Shown: positions 10,388 to 19,135 of the stretch, piece by piece
Numbering within the stretch: position 1 is the stretch's first letter
How the letters are laid out: each line of letters begins with the position of its first letter
Origin: Caecitellus pseudoparvulus
Taxonomy: Eukaryota; Bigyra: Bicosoecida
Assembly: GCA_965644315.1 (NCBI GenBank)
Contig: CBFFRQ010000018.1
Location: forward strand, 310,001 to 374,000
DNA length: 64,000 bases
Direction of reading: 5' to 3'
The notes under the pieces: generated by a model
Told to the model about the DNA's origin: nothing
The model's input: the letters and a program-made list of their open reading frames with translations, nothing else
Databases searched by the model: none
Translations under genes and position numbers: made by a program

Positions 10388-11800
10388 TCAGCGTCGCGCC
10401 CGCCCCAGGTTGTGACAGCCCCACACCCGCACGATGCCGTCTGCGTGCCCTGTGTACATGGTGCCCAAAAACTCGTGGCAGTACACGGCTGTGATGTCTC
10501 GAAGCGCGTGGCGCGTGGCGGCAGGAAGCGTCCCATCCTCGCTGTGCCACTCCCTCACCGTGCAGCCATGGACAACGTCCACCATGGTGAGCGCATACAC
10601 ATGGTGTGTTCGACAGAAGCAGTAACTGAGCACGAGGTTCTGGCCCTCGGTGATGAAGACGTTCCTGGTCAAGCAGTTGCGCCCATGTTCGCAGTGCACT
10701 GGGCGAAGGTCACACACCACACGTCCTGACATGGTGTGGACTCGACTGCTGCTGGAACTGAACGTGAGGAACATGCCCAAGCGGTGCAAGAAGACAAAAC
10801 TGACCCCCTCCCGATTAGTGGAGGAGAGAGAGCTGGAGCTTGACAGCACACCAGAGTGAAGGTTGAACGCATGCAACGGCAGCCGGGACTGCTTCAACAG
10901 CATGTGATCAGCCGCCGCTTCGACTGTTTGCAGCGCCCGGATCGGCGCAAGCGGCATGCTCAGCACCCGCAAGGCATGTCCTGTGCGAAGGTCACGGATG
11001 TGGGTGGTCAGCGACGTCGCGCCTTCCTGCACCGCCTCGATGAGAAGCAGCAGGCCACCTGCGACTTTCACATCCTCGAGCCCGCGTCCACGAGACAGTG
11101 CTGCTCTGATGTTGACGGTGTGCAACCTGGAGTAGTCGTGCAGGTCCCACACCGACACCGTCTCTTGCCTGCGAGCTGCACCGGAGTACGTCAGCATGAC
11201 GTGGTTGTTCTCATCAAACTCCATCCACCCAGTCGCCTGGAGCCTGTCCTCGCGGTGACCATGGAGAGTTGCATGAGTCTGAATGCCAGATGTGTTGCCG
11301 CTTGCCCGCTGCTGCGCGAGGGCCTGGTGCACGTCTCGGACTGGAACGTGCCGGCACTGCATGACCACGTCATCGGGCACTCCCTGTTGTCGTCGGCGAG
11401 TCCTGCGGCGAGCCTGCCCCCCCCCTTCACAGCAAACACACATGACGTGCCCCTGGAGCTTGTTGAGGAAGATGGACTTGATGCCTTGCTCGTTTTCCCC
11501 AACCACCTCACCCACTCGCCGATATGCTGGCGCTGCAACGTGCCCCCACCTGCATTGCATGACAAAGACACAGCACTTTTGGTCGCCTGTGACAACAAAA
11601 ACAACGTTTTCATGGGCCACCATCTCCAGCACTACGGAAGCACTCTGCTGAGCTCGCTGCCTGGCGCCTGCTTGCGTGTCCATGAAGGCGCCCCTCCGCG
11701 GGTGTACCTGCGCCACAGGGAACAGGCCCTCGGGATGCATCCCAAGCAACAGCACGTGATTCTTGCAAGGCAACTGGGATACCAACCTCTTGCAGTCCAT
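10388..11800 (-). CDS. Uncharacterised WD40/beta-propeller-like protein
   Basis: A 470-residue open frame from the first in-frame ATG (11800). Beta-propeller character is suggested by repeated GxxxVxVW-type strands: VSVWDLHDYSRLHTV, a C-terminal FLGTMYTGHADGIVRVWG and several short hydrophobic strands. No named family is recognised. The region upstream to 12062 is open in another frame (MFAWALRQLQ) and could be a first exon, but no splice pair with matching phase was found, so the N-terminus is uncertain. It converges on methionyl-tRNA synthetase, with the stops 28 nt apart. Confidence 0.55.
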   Translation of the reverse strand: MDCKRLVSQLPCKNHVLLLGMHPEGLFPVAQVHPRRGAFMDTQAGARQRAQQSASVVLEMVAHENVVFVVTGDQKCCVFVMQCRWGHVAAPAYRRVGEVVGENEQGIKSIFLNKLQGHVMCVCCEGGGQARRRTRRRQQGVPDDVVMQCRHVPVRDVHQALAQQRASGNTSGIQTHATLHGHREDRLQATGWMEFDENNHVMLTYSGAARRQETVSVWDLHDYSRLHTVNIRAALSRGRGLEDVKVAGGLLLLIEAVQEGATSLTTHIRDLRTGHALRVLSMPLAPIRALQTVEAAADHMLLKQSRLPLHAFNLHSGVLSSSSSLSSTNREGVSFVFLHRLGMFLTFSSSSSRVHTMSGRVVCDLRPVHCEHGRNCLTRNVFITEGQNLVLSYCFCRTHHVYALTMVDVVHGCTVREWHSEDGTLPAATRHALRDITAVYCHEFLGTMYTGHADGIVRVWGCHNLGRARR

Positions 11801-12183
11801 GGTACTGGTATGCAGTGCGCCTTCGCAGCAAGCTGTGCAAGTGGTGGTACATCGCACACATGCTGCGTTGCCAACGCGCACCCTGCACTTCCGCTGCTTG
11901 CTCGGCAAGTCCGCACCTATCCACCGCCAGTTGCATTGGGCGATCACCCCACCGCCTGATTTTTATGGCTTGCAGCACCGCACAAGGCTTCTGGTCGCTG
12001 CGTCGCAGGCAGCGCGCGCTGCGTGGCTGGTGCTGCAGCTGCCGCAGTGCCCATGCAAACATGACGCAGGGCGCCAAACGACGACATGCGCATGCTCGAT
12101 GACGACCTTCAACTTTGCATTTCTAAACTGAGGAGCTCCCTTTATGACCTAAGGGATTTGTTGTGGGCCAGTGCCCCGTTTGC
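11801..12183. other. Upstream region of the propeller-like gene
   Basis: Lies between the first certain ATG of the propeller-like gene and the tafazzin stop, both on the minus strand. It may hold a first exon. It also holds a TGCATT (AATGCA on the minus strand) that would serve tafazzin. Confidence 0.4.
12116..12121 (-). terminator. AATGCA 3'-end signal candidate (minus strand)
   Basis: Reads AAATGCA on the minus strand, 62 nt after the tafazzin stop codon. Confidence 0.4.
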
Positions 12184-13152
12184 CTACCTCGCGTTATTGG
12201 CGTGCTCAGGTGCCGAAGCTGCAGCCTTTGCGGCAGCCTTGGCATAGCTGGCAGGAGCCCACCCCCCCAATCGTTGCTGGTCTGCCTCTGGGGCTCGCCC
12301 GCTGCTCGAGTCCAGGGGAATGTCGTGCACAGCAAGGGCCTCCAGCCTGTGCAGCTCCTGCTCAATGCGCGCAGTGATGGCTTTGTACAGCTCCTTCTCA
12401 GACTCATCTGAGCCGCGGTTTCCATCTGGGCGATGCACTTCCATAAGGTCATGGAAGTGCATGGGCGGCCCACACCGGATGCTGACGTGGTTCCCGGGCT
12501 GCACCGGGTTGTAGCCCCCTACGCCCATGATCTGCTCCATGCCTCGGTGGTAGATGGGTACCACCAGCGGCTGTGTTCTAGAGTCAGCAATGAGGCGCCC
12601 GACTCCCGGTCGAAGCGGCAGCATGGAGCCGTCGCGAGTACGCCGGCCTTCAGGGAAAACGTGCAGCCACTCGCCTTCATTCAGCAAGTCCACGGCATCG
12701 TCCATGAAGGCTTGCCACAGGCCCTTGCCCCGTTGGATGGGAATGGTCTTGCCATAGGACAACAATGGGCCAGTGATGGGGTGCTTGTAACACCGGTCCG
12801 TGGCGCACATGGTCCAGCGCACTCTCTCTGGCTCAAGAGCCGTGGTGCGCCAGCTGGTCAAGGCAGCTGGGAGGCCAGGGTCGTCCACTGCGCTCACATG
12901 GTTGCTGACAGTAATGAGCCCAACACCTGCCTCCCGGTTGTACATGGCCTCTGTCGCATGGTGGGCATCGTAGTAGTGGGTCGTGTTGATCACGTTGATG
13001 ATCCACTTCGCGAAGACACCCAGGGAGCCAGTCACCAGCATGGCCTTGAAGCGCTCGACACCTTCCAGAGGCACTTTCAGCTTCTTGAAGTAGTACCGCA
13101 CTTGTTCGTTCGAGGAATCTGATCCATGTTGCGGACCCTCTCTTGATGCCAT
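12184..13152 (-). CDS. TAZ: Tafazzin-type cardiolipin/phospholipid transacylase
   Basis: A single exon of 322 residues. It has the tafazzin form of the HX4D acyltransferase motif (NHVSAVDDP, H85 and D90), FPEGRRTRDG near residue 166 and VVPIYHRGMEQIMG. Tafazzin exchanges acyl chains between phospholipids to remodel mitochondrial cardiolipin. The hydrophobic stretch SLGVFAKWIINVI near residue 45 fits the membrane-association segment. The C-terminal 40 residues are Ala-rich and variable. It diverges from the coiled-coil gene over 279 nt. The start is the only ATG before the conserved region. Confidence 0.92.
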   Translation of the reverse strand: MASREGPQHGSDSSNEQVRYYFKKLKVPLEGVERFKAMLVTGSLGVFAKWIINVINTTHYYDAHHATEAMYNREAGVGLITVSNHVSAVDDPGLPAALTSWRTTALEPERVRWTMCATDRCYKHPITGPLLSYGKTIPIQRGKGLWQAFMDDAVDLLNEGEWLHVFPEGRRTRDGSMLPLRPGVGRLIADSRTQPLVVPIYHRGMEQIMGVGGYNPVQPGNHVSIRCGPPMHFHDLMEVHRPDGNRGSDESEKELYKAITARIEQELHRLEALAVHDIPLDSSSGRAPEADQQRLGGWAPASYAKAAAKAAASAPEHANNAR

Positions 13153-13431
13153 GCTGCACCCCTTGTGGCTGCCAGGTGAAGTGCAGTGCGGGATTACTGC
13201 GCCGCCAGTCTGCGCTTACCCGCCAAGGTGGGGGTGGGGCCTTTTCGCTGGAGAACACGCACCAGACTCACGGAAGTGGGACATTTAGTCCCAACTGAAC
13301 ATTTTATTCGTTCCCGAGTGCCACCGCTGCTTTCCAGTGCATCAAAGTGCGCCACCCGTGTGACCAGCTCCAAACGTCTTGTCACGCCAGGCTGCCGTGG
13401 GAGGTGTCACCCTTTCCTACCCGCACTCACC

Positions 13432-15347
13432 ATGGCTGAAGGCGAGCTCTCCAAGGCTTACATGCAGGCTGTGCCACACATTCATAGCTACGAGCACTTG
13501 AACGCGAGTGGATGGAGTCTCCTGTCGCCTGCGTCGAAGGGCACACAAGATGTCGCAACCACTGGCGCAAAATCCGCACCCACCTCCCCTCCAACGCCAG
13601 CTGCCGCTGCCGCTGAGCAACCGCAGAAGGGAGGGGCCGAAGGGCTGAAAGGCCATAGTAGCGTGACACCTGCTTTGCCACCTGCAGCTGAGTTGCCTGC
13701 CGCAGCTGCCGTGAGTGGAGCTTGGCGAGGCGGGGTTGGCAACACGCGTCCTTCACCGCCACCTGCCCTGTCCTGTCACCGCAGAAAGCTGACATTTCTC
13801 AGGACTTTGTGCCACGCGAGCAGCTACGTGTCGTTGAAGCCGAACGAGATGCCGCACTGGCTCAGGCCCAACAGAGCGAGTCTACCCTGACCATTGCCAA
13901 TGAAGCGCTGGAGCAGTACAGGACGCAACTGAAGGAGCTCTCGGCATCCACCCAGCGGTCAGTGGCAAGCATCGAAGCTCTGCAAGCAGAGAAGGCCCAG
14001 CTGCAGGCCCAGCTGCAGGCCTCACAGCAGCAGGCGGCGGTGCCTGGTGCCGGCCACGGACAGGCGGCAGACAGCGGAGAGACGGTGGAAGAGCTGCAGA
14101 AGAGGCTGGACGCGATGAGGCGCAAGTTCATGCATGCCGAGCAGGAAGTGGATGATCTCTCTCAAGAAGTTGAGAAGGGCAGGCAGGCAGTCCTGAAGGA
14201 AGCCGGGCTTGTGGCGCAGGTGGCGCAGCTGACGGCAGACTTGAAGCGCAAGACGACGCAGGTGGAAGTCTTGGAGGAGGAGCTGGTTGACGTGGAGGAC
14301 TTGAAGCAGCAGATTAAGGACCTGCAAGCTGAGCTGGTGGAGACGCGCCAAGATCAAAGGGAATCCGCTGGTTCGGCTGAACGAGTTGCAGAGCTGGAGG
14401 ACCAGCTGGAGCAGGCTCAGGCTGCCATGGGCCAGCAACGCGAGGCCCACTACGAGGCCCTCGGCGAGCTGCAAAGTGAGGTGCAGTCTGCACTTGGAAG
14501 CCTCGCGGAAGCCAAAGAGGCAGCTGAGAAGGCGACCGCTGAGAAGGACGCTGCAGAGAAGGCTGGAGCTGCAGAGCTGGCAGCGGCCAAGGCGGACATT
14601 GAGCGGCTGGCAGGAGAGAAGGACGCTGCGGAGAAGGCTGGAGCTGCAGAGCTGGCAGCGGCCAAGGCGGACATTGAGCGGCTGGCAGGAGAGAAGGACG
14701 CAGCGGAGAAGGCTGGAGCTGCAGAGCTGGCAGCGGCCAAGGCGGACATTGAGCGGCTAAACTTGCACGCCCGATCAGCAGCCAAGGAAGTCGCCTCTCT
14801 GAGAGCACAAGTTCAGGCGGCGCAGCAAAACGCGCAGTCTGCTCCTGCTGCCCTGCAAGCTCGAGTTGAAGCCGCGGAGAAAGGCCAGGCGGAAGCTCGC
14901 GAGGAAGCTGCCAAGGCAACTGCAGCTGCGAAGGCTTCCCGCAAGCAAGAGGAGCAGGCCCGCCAACGGGCAGATGCCACTGAGAAGCGTTTGAAGACCG
15001 TCCAGTCAGAGCTGGCGGTGTCTGAGCGGTCCTTGGCAACGATCCAGTCGAACCATGCTTCAAGAGTCGCTGCCATGAGGCAGAGCACGGCAGACTGCGC
15101 AGAGCTCCAAAAGAAGCTTGAGGAACACAAAGGCAAGCTGCGCGCAGCAGAGCTGGCCATCAAGCGGGCAGGAGAAGCAGGGAGCCCCGCTAAGGCAGCA
15201 CCTCCCGCGAAGGCGGCCGCCGTTGTGGCTCCAACCTCTCCGCCTTCCCCTGAGGGCCTTTCTGTTGCCAGCATGGCGCTCGCGTTCTTGGTGGTCGTGC
15301 TGGCCGCATATGTTGCCTACTTGCACCAAGTGTGCAGCTCCGAGTAA
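13432..15347 (+). CDS. Tail-anchored long coiled-coil protein
   Basis: Two exons (13432-13710, 13785-15347) give 613 residues. After an Ala/Pro-rich N-terminus, residues 95 to about 560 form a long Glu/Lys/Gln/Ala coiled coil (REQLRVVEAERDAALAQAQQ and onward). The last 30 residues hold one hydrophobic segment (ASMALAFLVVVLAAYVAYL) and a short tail, the layout of a C-terminal tail-anchored protein such as golgins, giantin-like tethers or some kinetochore/ER coiled coils. Three exact 25-residue repeats lie at 14541-14765. The function is inferred only from architecture: membrane tether or scaffold. The ATG sits in a strong CACCATGG context. Confidence 0.75.
14541..14765 (+). repeat. Three tandem 75-nt repeats inside the coiled coil
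   Basis: Units begin at 14541, 14616 and 14691 and differ by only a few bases. Each encodes EKDAAEKAGAAELAAAKADI plus five more residues. The near-identity of the DNA implies recent duplication. Confidence 0.9.
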
Positions 15348-15354
15348 GCATGCC

Positions 15355-15362
15355 AATGCATT
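15355..15362. terminator. Palindromic AATGCATT between convergent genes
   Basis: Embedded in the 12-bp perfect palindrome CCAATGCATTGG, in the 26-nt gap between the coiled-coil and cysteine synthase stops. AATGCA is present on both strands, 8-12 nt after each stop. Confidence 0.5.
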
Positions 15363-15373
15363 GGAGTGCCTTC

Positions 15374-16498
15374 TCAAGGCATGCTGATGAGGTGCCTGCA
15401 GTCCTCAGGCACAGCATCGAGCAACCCCTTGTTCTTCAGCCAAGACTCAGAGAACAGGCGTGACGCGTAGCGATCGGCGCCATCGCACAGCATTGTGACC
15501 ACCCGAGCTCCGGGGGGAAGATCCGCTGCAACCTTCGTCGCTGCCACCACGTTCAAGCACGTGGAGGCGCCAAGAAACAGCCCCTCATCTTTCAAGAGAC
15601 GGAAGACCATGGCGATGGTGGATGCGTCGTCCACTTGCACCGTGCTGTCCACTGGGGCGCCCTCCATGTTGGCTGTGACACGCCCCTGCCCGATGCCTTC
15701 TGTAATGGACGAGCCCACACGCTCCAGGCGCCCCTCACTGAACCAGGAGTGCAAGACAGATCCGGGGGGATCAGCTAGCACTGTTTGAACGGAAGGGTCC
15801 TGTTGCTTCAAGAAGGAGGCGACCCCTGCGAAGGTGCCCCCCGTTCCCGATGCACACGTGAATGCAGCCAGCTGCCCTTCGGCTTGCGCCCAGATCTCCG
15901 GCCCTGTCGTCTGAAAGTGAGCATCGCGGTTGGCTGTGTTGTCGAACTGGTTGGTCCACACAGCACCCTCCGTTTCTTGCGCGAAGGCCTGTGCTTGGTG
16001 GTTGTAATTCGCCGGGTCATCAAACGGCACCGCTGGCACCGGGCGGACTTCCGCTCCCAGCATGCGCAGGAGAGACACTTTTTCTTGACTTTGGGTGTCA
16101 GGCATGTAAATGACACATCGGTAACCTCGGGCTGCGCAGCAGTGAGCCAGCCCAATGCCTGTGTTGCCGGCAGTCCCCTCGACCACTGTGCCGCCAGGTT
16201 TCAGCTGACCGCTGTGCTCCGCAGCAGTGAGCAGGCCGAGGGCAGCCCTGTCTTTCACGCTGCCACCTGGATTCATGAACTCTGCTTTCCCATAGATATT
16301 TCTGCCTGTCGCATCGCTGACGGACTTTAGGTGGATGAGCGGTGTGTTGCCCACGGCCCCCAAGAAGCCTTCCACAGCAGGCGCCACCTGAGCCACCCGC
16401 ACCCCACCTCCGCTGTCGCTTACAAACCGCTGAGCATGTCGCCCCCACGACCGACGTGCTGCTGAGCTCGCTAATGTCGCTGCCTTGCTGCTTAGCAT
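15374..16498 (-). CDS. Cysteine synthase-like PLP enzyme, fungal mitochondrial type
   Basis: A single exon of 374 residues. The fold-type II PLP signature GSVKDRAA carries the Schiff-base lysine (K82), TAGNTG (109-114) forms the phosphate loop, and ASGTGGTFAG contacts the cofactor. The motifs NTPLIHLKSVSDATG, YMPDTQSQEK and WTNQFDNTANRDAH match the fungal cysteine synthase 2 (YGR012W-like) group better than bacterial CysK/CysM or plant OASTL. It would make cysteine from O-acetylserine or related donors. The N-terminus (MLSSKAATLASSAARRSWGR) looks like a mitochondrial presequence, so the ATG at 16498 is chosen. Confidence 0.88.
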   Translation of the reverse strand: MLSSKAATLASSAARRSWGRHAQRFVSDSGGGVRVAQVAPAVEGFLGAVGNTPLIHLKSVSDATGRNIYGKAEFMNPGGSVKDRAALGLLTAAEHSGQLKPGGTVVEGTAGNTGIGLAHCCAARGYRCVIYMPDTQSQEKVSLLRMLGAEVRPVPAVPFDDPANYNHQAQAFAQETEGAVWTNQFDNTANRDAHFQTTGPEIWAQAEGQLAAFTCASGTGGTFAGVASFLKQQDPSVQTVLADPPGSVLHSWFSEGRLERVGSSITEGIGQGRVTANMEGAPVDSTVQVDDASTIAMVFRLLKDEGLFLGASTCLNVVAATKVAADLPPGARVVTMLCDGADRYASRLFSESWLKNKGLLDAVPEDCRHLISMP

Positions 16499-17172
16499 AG
16501 TACACAACCACCGCAAGCAGCGCTCCTGACTCTACCAGTGCTCACACGCCTCGGCGTGGTGTGCGGAAGTTGACGGGGTTGTGGAATTCCCCGCTCGAAA
16601 CTAAACGTCAGTGTGCGAGCTGGAAGCAAACGGCGACAGAAAGCTGCGAGTGAAGCACATGTGCAAGGTTTGATTTTTCCTATCGGCTGACTCCAGGCTT
16701 CTGCATGCATGGGGCCCCAGTGCTGAGCCGAGGCCAAGGTGCTCCTGCTGCATGTCAGGGGCACTTCTGGCAGAGCCGGCATTCTGTTTCAGCGCACCAG
16801 ATCTGCATCACAAGGCGCCTGGACGTCTACCCCGGTCGAAAGAGCCCCAAGGTTTGGCTTTCCTGCGCCCAGATCCCGCCATTTGCATCGTTTTCGTAGG
16901 CAACGCAGCGTTGCGAAGCGGTACACAGCACTTCAACACCCAAATTGGGAAGTACTACATGCTTTGCGAAGCTAACACTCTGTTCACGAGGACCAGAGTT
17001 GCCTAAGGCGGCGAGGGTGTGCAGCGCCGCATCCCTTCTTGCGTTGCGCCTCAAACATTGCCTGCTTTGACGGAGAGGTACCTCTGATTCTGCAGCACAC
17101 GTAGAGTCCTAACAACCCAGCCTGCCAAACTCTAGCACCTATTCGAGCTCCTTATCTGCTTCGCGCTTCCGT
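16499..17172. other. Divergent intergenic region (cysteine synthase / SET protein)
   Basis: 674 nt containing the promoters of two genes facing away from each other. GC content is visibly lower in places (around 16900-17000). No conserved exon, RNA gene or repeat was seen. Confidence 0.5.
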
Positions 17173-19122
17173 ATGGCACTTGCACGAGCACCATCATGCC
17201 AGACACTGCTGCTACTGCTCTGCGGATTTTGCACCTATTCCACATGTAGTCACACAGCTGCTCCCCCCCCAGGGCCTCCGGGCGCTAGACTAGGCACACA
17301 CCCCTCACCACTACTCGAGCAGGCCAAGAAAGTGCCAGCCAAGGCCCAGCATTCGCGCCAGGAGCACGTGGCTGCGTTCTCGGCTTGGCTTGCCAGCCAT
17401 GGCGCAGCCACGGATGCCGTACAGTTTACCTGGGTGGGGGAAGCTGGGCTCGGGGCGCTGGCTGCACGCGCCCTTTCTCCCGAGCAGCGTGCTATCGTTG
17501 TACCGGATCACCTCAGCATCTCACCGGCCACTATTCAGGCGAGCTCCGTCTTTCCACCTGATGTCGTGGCCGTCGCCATGAACGGGTTGCCGGCAAGGCT
17601 GGCAGAGGTCGCGTTGCTCTCTGCGTGGCTCGCACATGAAGCAGCGATGCAGGAGACGTCAGCCTTTGACCCATACTTTGACGTGCTCCCACACAGCTTG
17701 AGTTCGTTTCCTGCTCACTTTTCTGAGCCCCTCGCCGCGGTTCTGGCGGCGTCTCCAGCATCTGACATTCTGGTGCAGCAAGAACTGCAGCGCCAGCAAA
17801 GCGTGCAGCGTCAAGTAGAGGCCGCACTCCAGCTGCTGCACGGGCCAAGGAGTGCAGTTCGCCGATTCCCTGCAGGGTCGCCCTTGGCTCATGTTGCAAA
17901 GTGGGCTGTGAGCATCGTCGTGTCCCGAGCCCTTCCCTTCCCCGTCAGCGCGTCAGGAACGGAGCACAGCCTCACCCTCGTCCCTGGGATCGACTGCTTT
18001 AATGACGCACACCCCCACCTTGCCCATCAAACAGCGGTGCTTCTGCAGCGGTCCGGCGCTGGGATCGTTCGCTCAGGCTTCAGTTTAAAGGTCAAGCAGG
18101 CAACGCGGCCGGGTGAGGAGGTTCGCATGGCATACTTTTCCCACAACAGACGAAGGTGTGCGGCTGAGACTCTCGCAGTGTATGGATTCACCTCACCTCT
18201 ACAAGTCGATGACTGTGCTGTGGTGTTGTTCGACATGACACATGCACTGACACACGACAGCGTGCCTCCCCCGTTGCGCTTGGCAAGGCGGGCAAAACTT
18301 GTGGAGCAAGGCTTCTCAGTGCTAATTCCCAGCCTCAAGTCCGAAAGGCCATCGAATGTCTCCTTGACAGTTGTGTTAGAGAACAATGTGACTGTCCCAG
18401 GGCACGTCCTTCAGTTCTTGCGGCTATCCCAGGCGGACTTAGCGGACCTGGAGCCTGACACGTTCGATACCCGTGTCTTCGAGTTGGTGGCTGGGCTGCG
18501 CAGCAGAAGTGCGGAACACGAGGACTCCCTGTTCAGACTGGGAGGAGGGCCCGTGCTGGACAATGGGATCGTTGCACACTTCGCTTCGGAGGACTCGGCC
18601 GTTAGCGGCGTGGTTGCGTCTGCGAGTGCAGCAGATGGAGGATTGCGGCCCTGCCAAACTGGCCCTGCTGGATGCTCGTCCCAGCAGCACGATCCATCGG
18701 TGGCTACCATACACCATCAGCTGCACAAGGTCCTGAACACAACTTTGTCGCGGAAGGGATGGTCCGCAGTCCCAGTGTCTAACGCGTCAGGGTCAGGGAT
18801 GCTCTCCTGGCAGAACGAGCTTCGAGCCCTGCGGGCTTTCCTGCGCGCTCTTGTGACTTCTGAGCGGAGCCTGCTGGCACGGTTGAAGGCTCTGGTCGAG
18901 GCAGGTGTTACTACCCCTCAGCCTGATGCATGGAGCACGGCGGAAGCCCATGTCATGCGGGTTCACGAGGGAGTTGTGCGGACATTGCGGTGGCATGCTG
19001 CGCAAGCTGAGCAAATGTGGCTTCGACAATTGTATTCGCCAGAGCTGCACATTGAGCCAGGCCACAAAATCCGCCAAGGGCGCGCGGCTCATGGGGGAAT
19101 GTCAGGACTGCTACAAGGATAA
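17173..19122 (+). CDS. SETD3/Rubisco-LSMT-like SET protein with signal peptide
   Basis: A single exon of 649 residues. The N-terminus (MALARAPSCQTLLLLLCGFC) is a clear signal peptide. The body follows the RLSMT/SETD3 split-SET plan: FSAWLASHGA, LAARALSPEQ, a helical insert, then LTLVPGIDCFNDAHP and GEEVRMAYFSHNR with LAVYGFTS. The normally invariant Asn-His of the SAM pocket reads Asn-Asp here, so activity is uncertain. A C-terminal helical region (about 480-640) resembles the Rubis-substrate-binding lobe. The leader implies an ER, secreted or organellar location, unusual for the family. It converges on the CULT-MRH gene, with only 13 nt between stops. Confidence 0.75.
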   Translation: MALARAPSCQTLLLLLCGFCTYSTCSHTAAPPPGPPGARLGTHPSPLLEQAKKVPAKAQHSRQEHVAAFSAWLASHGAATDAVQFTWVGEAGLGALAARALSPEQRAIVVPDHLSISPATIQASSVFPPDVVAVAMNGLPARLAEVALLSAWLAHEAAMQETSAFDPYFDVLPHSLSSFPAHFSEPLAAVLAASPASDILVQQELQRQQSVQRQVEAALQLLHGPRSAVRRFPAGSPLAHVAKWAVSIVVSRALPFPVSASGTEHSLTLVPGIDCFNDAHPHLAHQTAVLLQRSGAGIVRSGFSLKVKQATRPGEEVRMAYFSHNRRRCAAETLAVYGFTSPLQVDDCAVVLFDMTHALTHDSVPPPLRLARRAKLVEQGFSVLIPSLKSERPSNVSLTVVLENNVTVPGHVLQFLRLSQADLADLEPDTFDTRVFELVAGLRSRSAEHEDSLFRLGGGPVLDNGIVAHFASEDSAVSGVVASASAADGGLRPCQTGPAGCSSQQHDPSVATIHHQLHKVLNTTLSRKGWSAVPVSNASGSGMLSWQNELRALRAFLRALVTSERSLLARLKALVEAGVTTPQPDAWSTAEAHVMRVHEGVVRTLRWHAAQAEQMWLRQLYSPELHIEPGHKIRQGRAAHGGMSGLLQG

Positions 19123-19135
19123 TGCCCGTCTCCAA

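Noticed and set aside
9271-10536. 421-residue minus-strand frame opposite methionyl-tRNA synthetase
   Set aside because: Antisense to a well-conserved enzyme; no recognisable motif.
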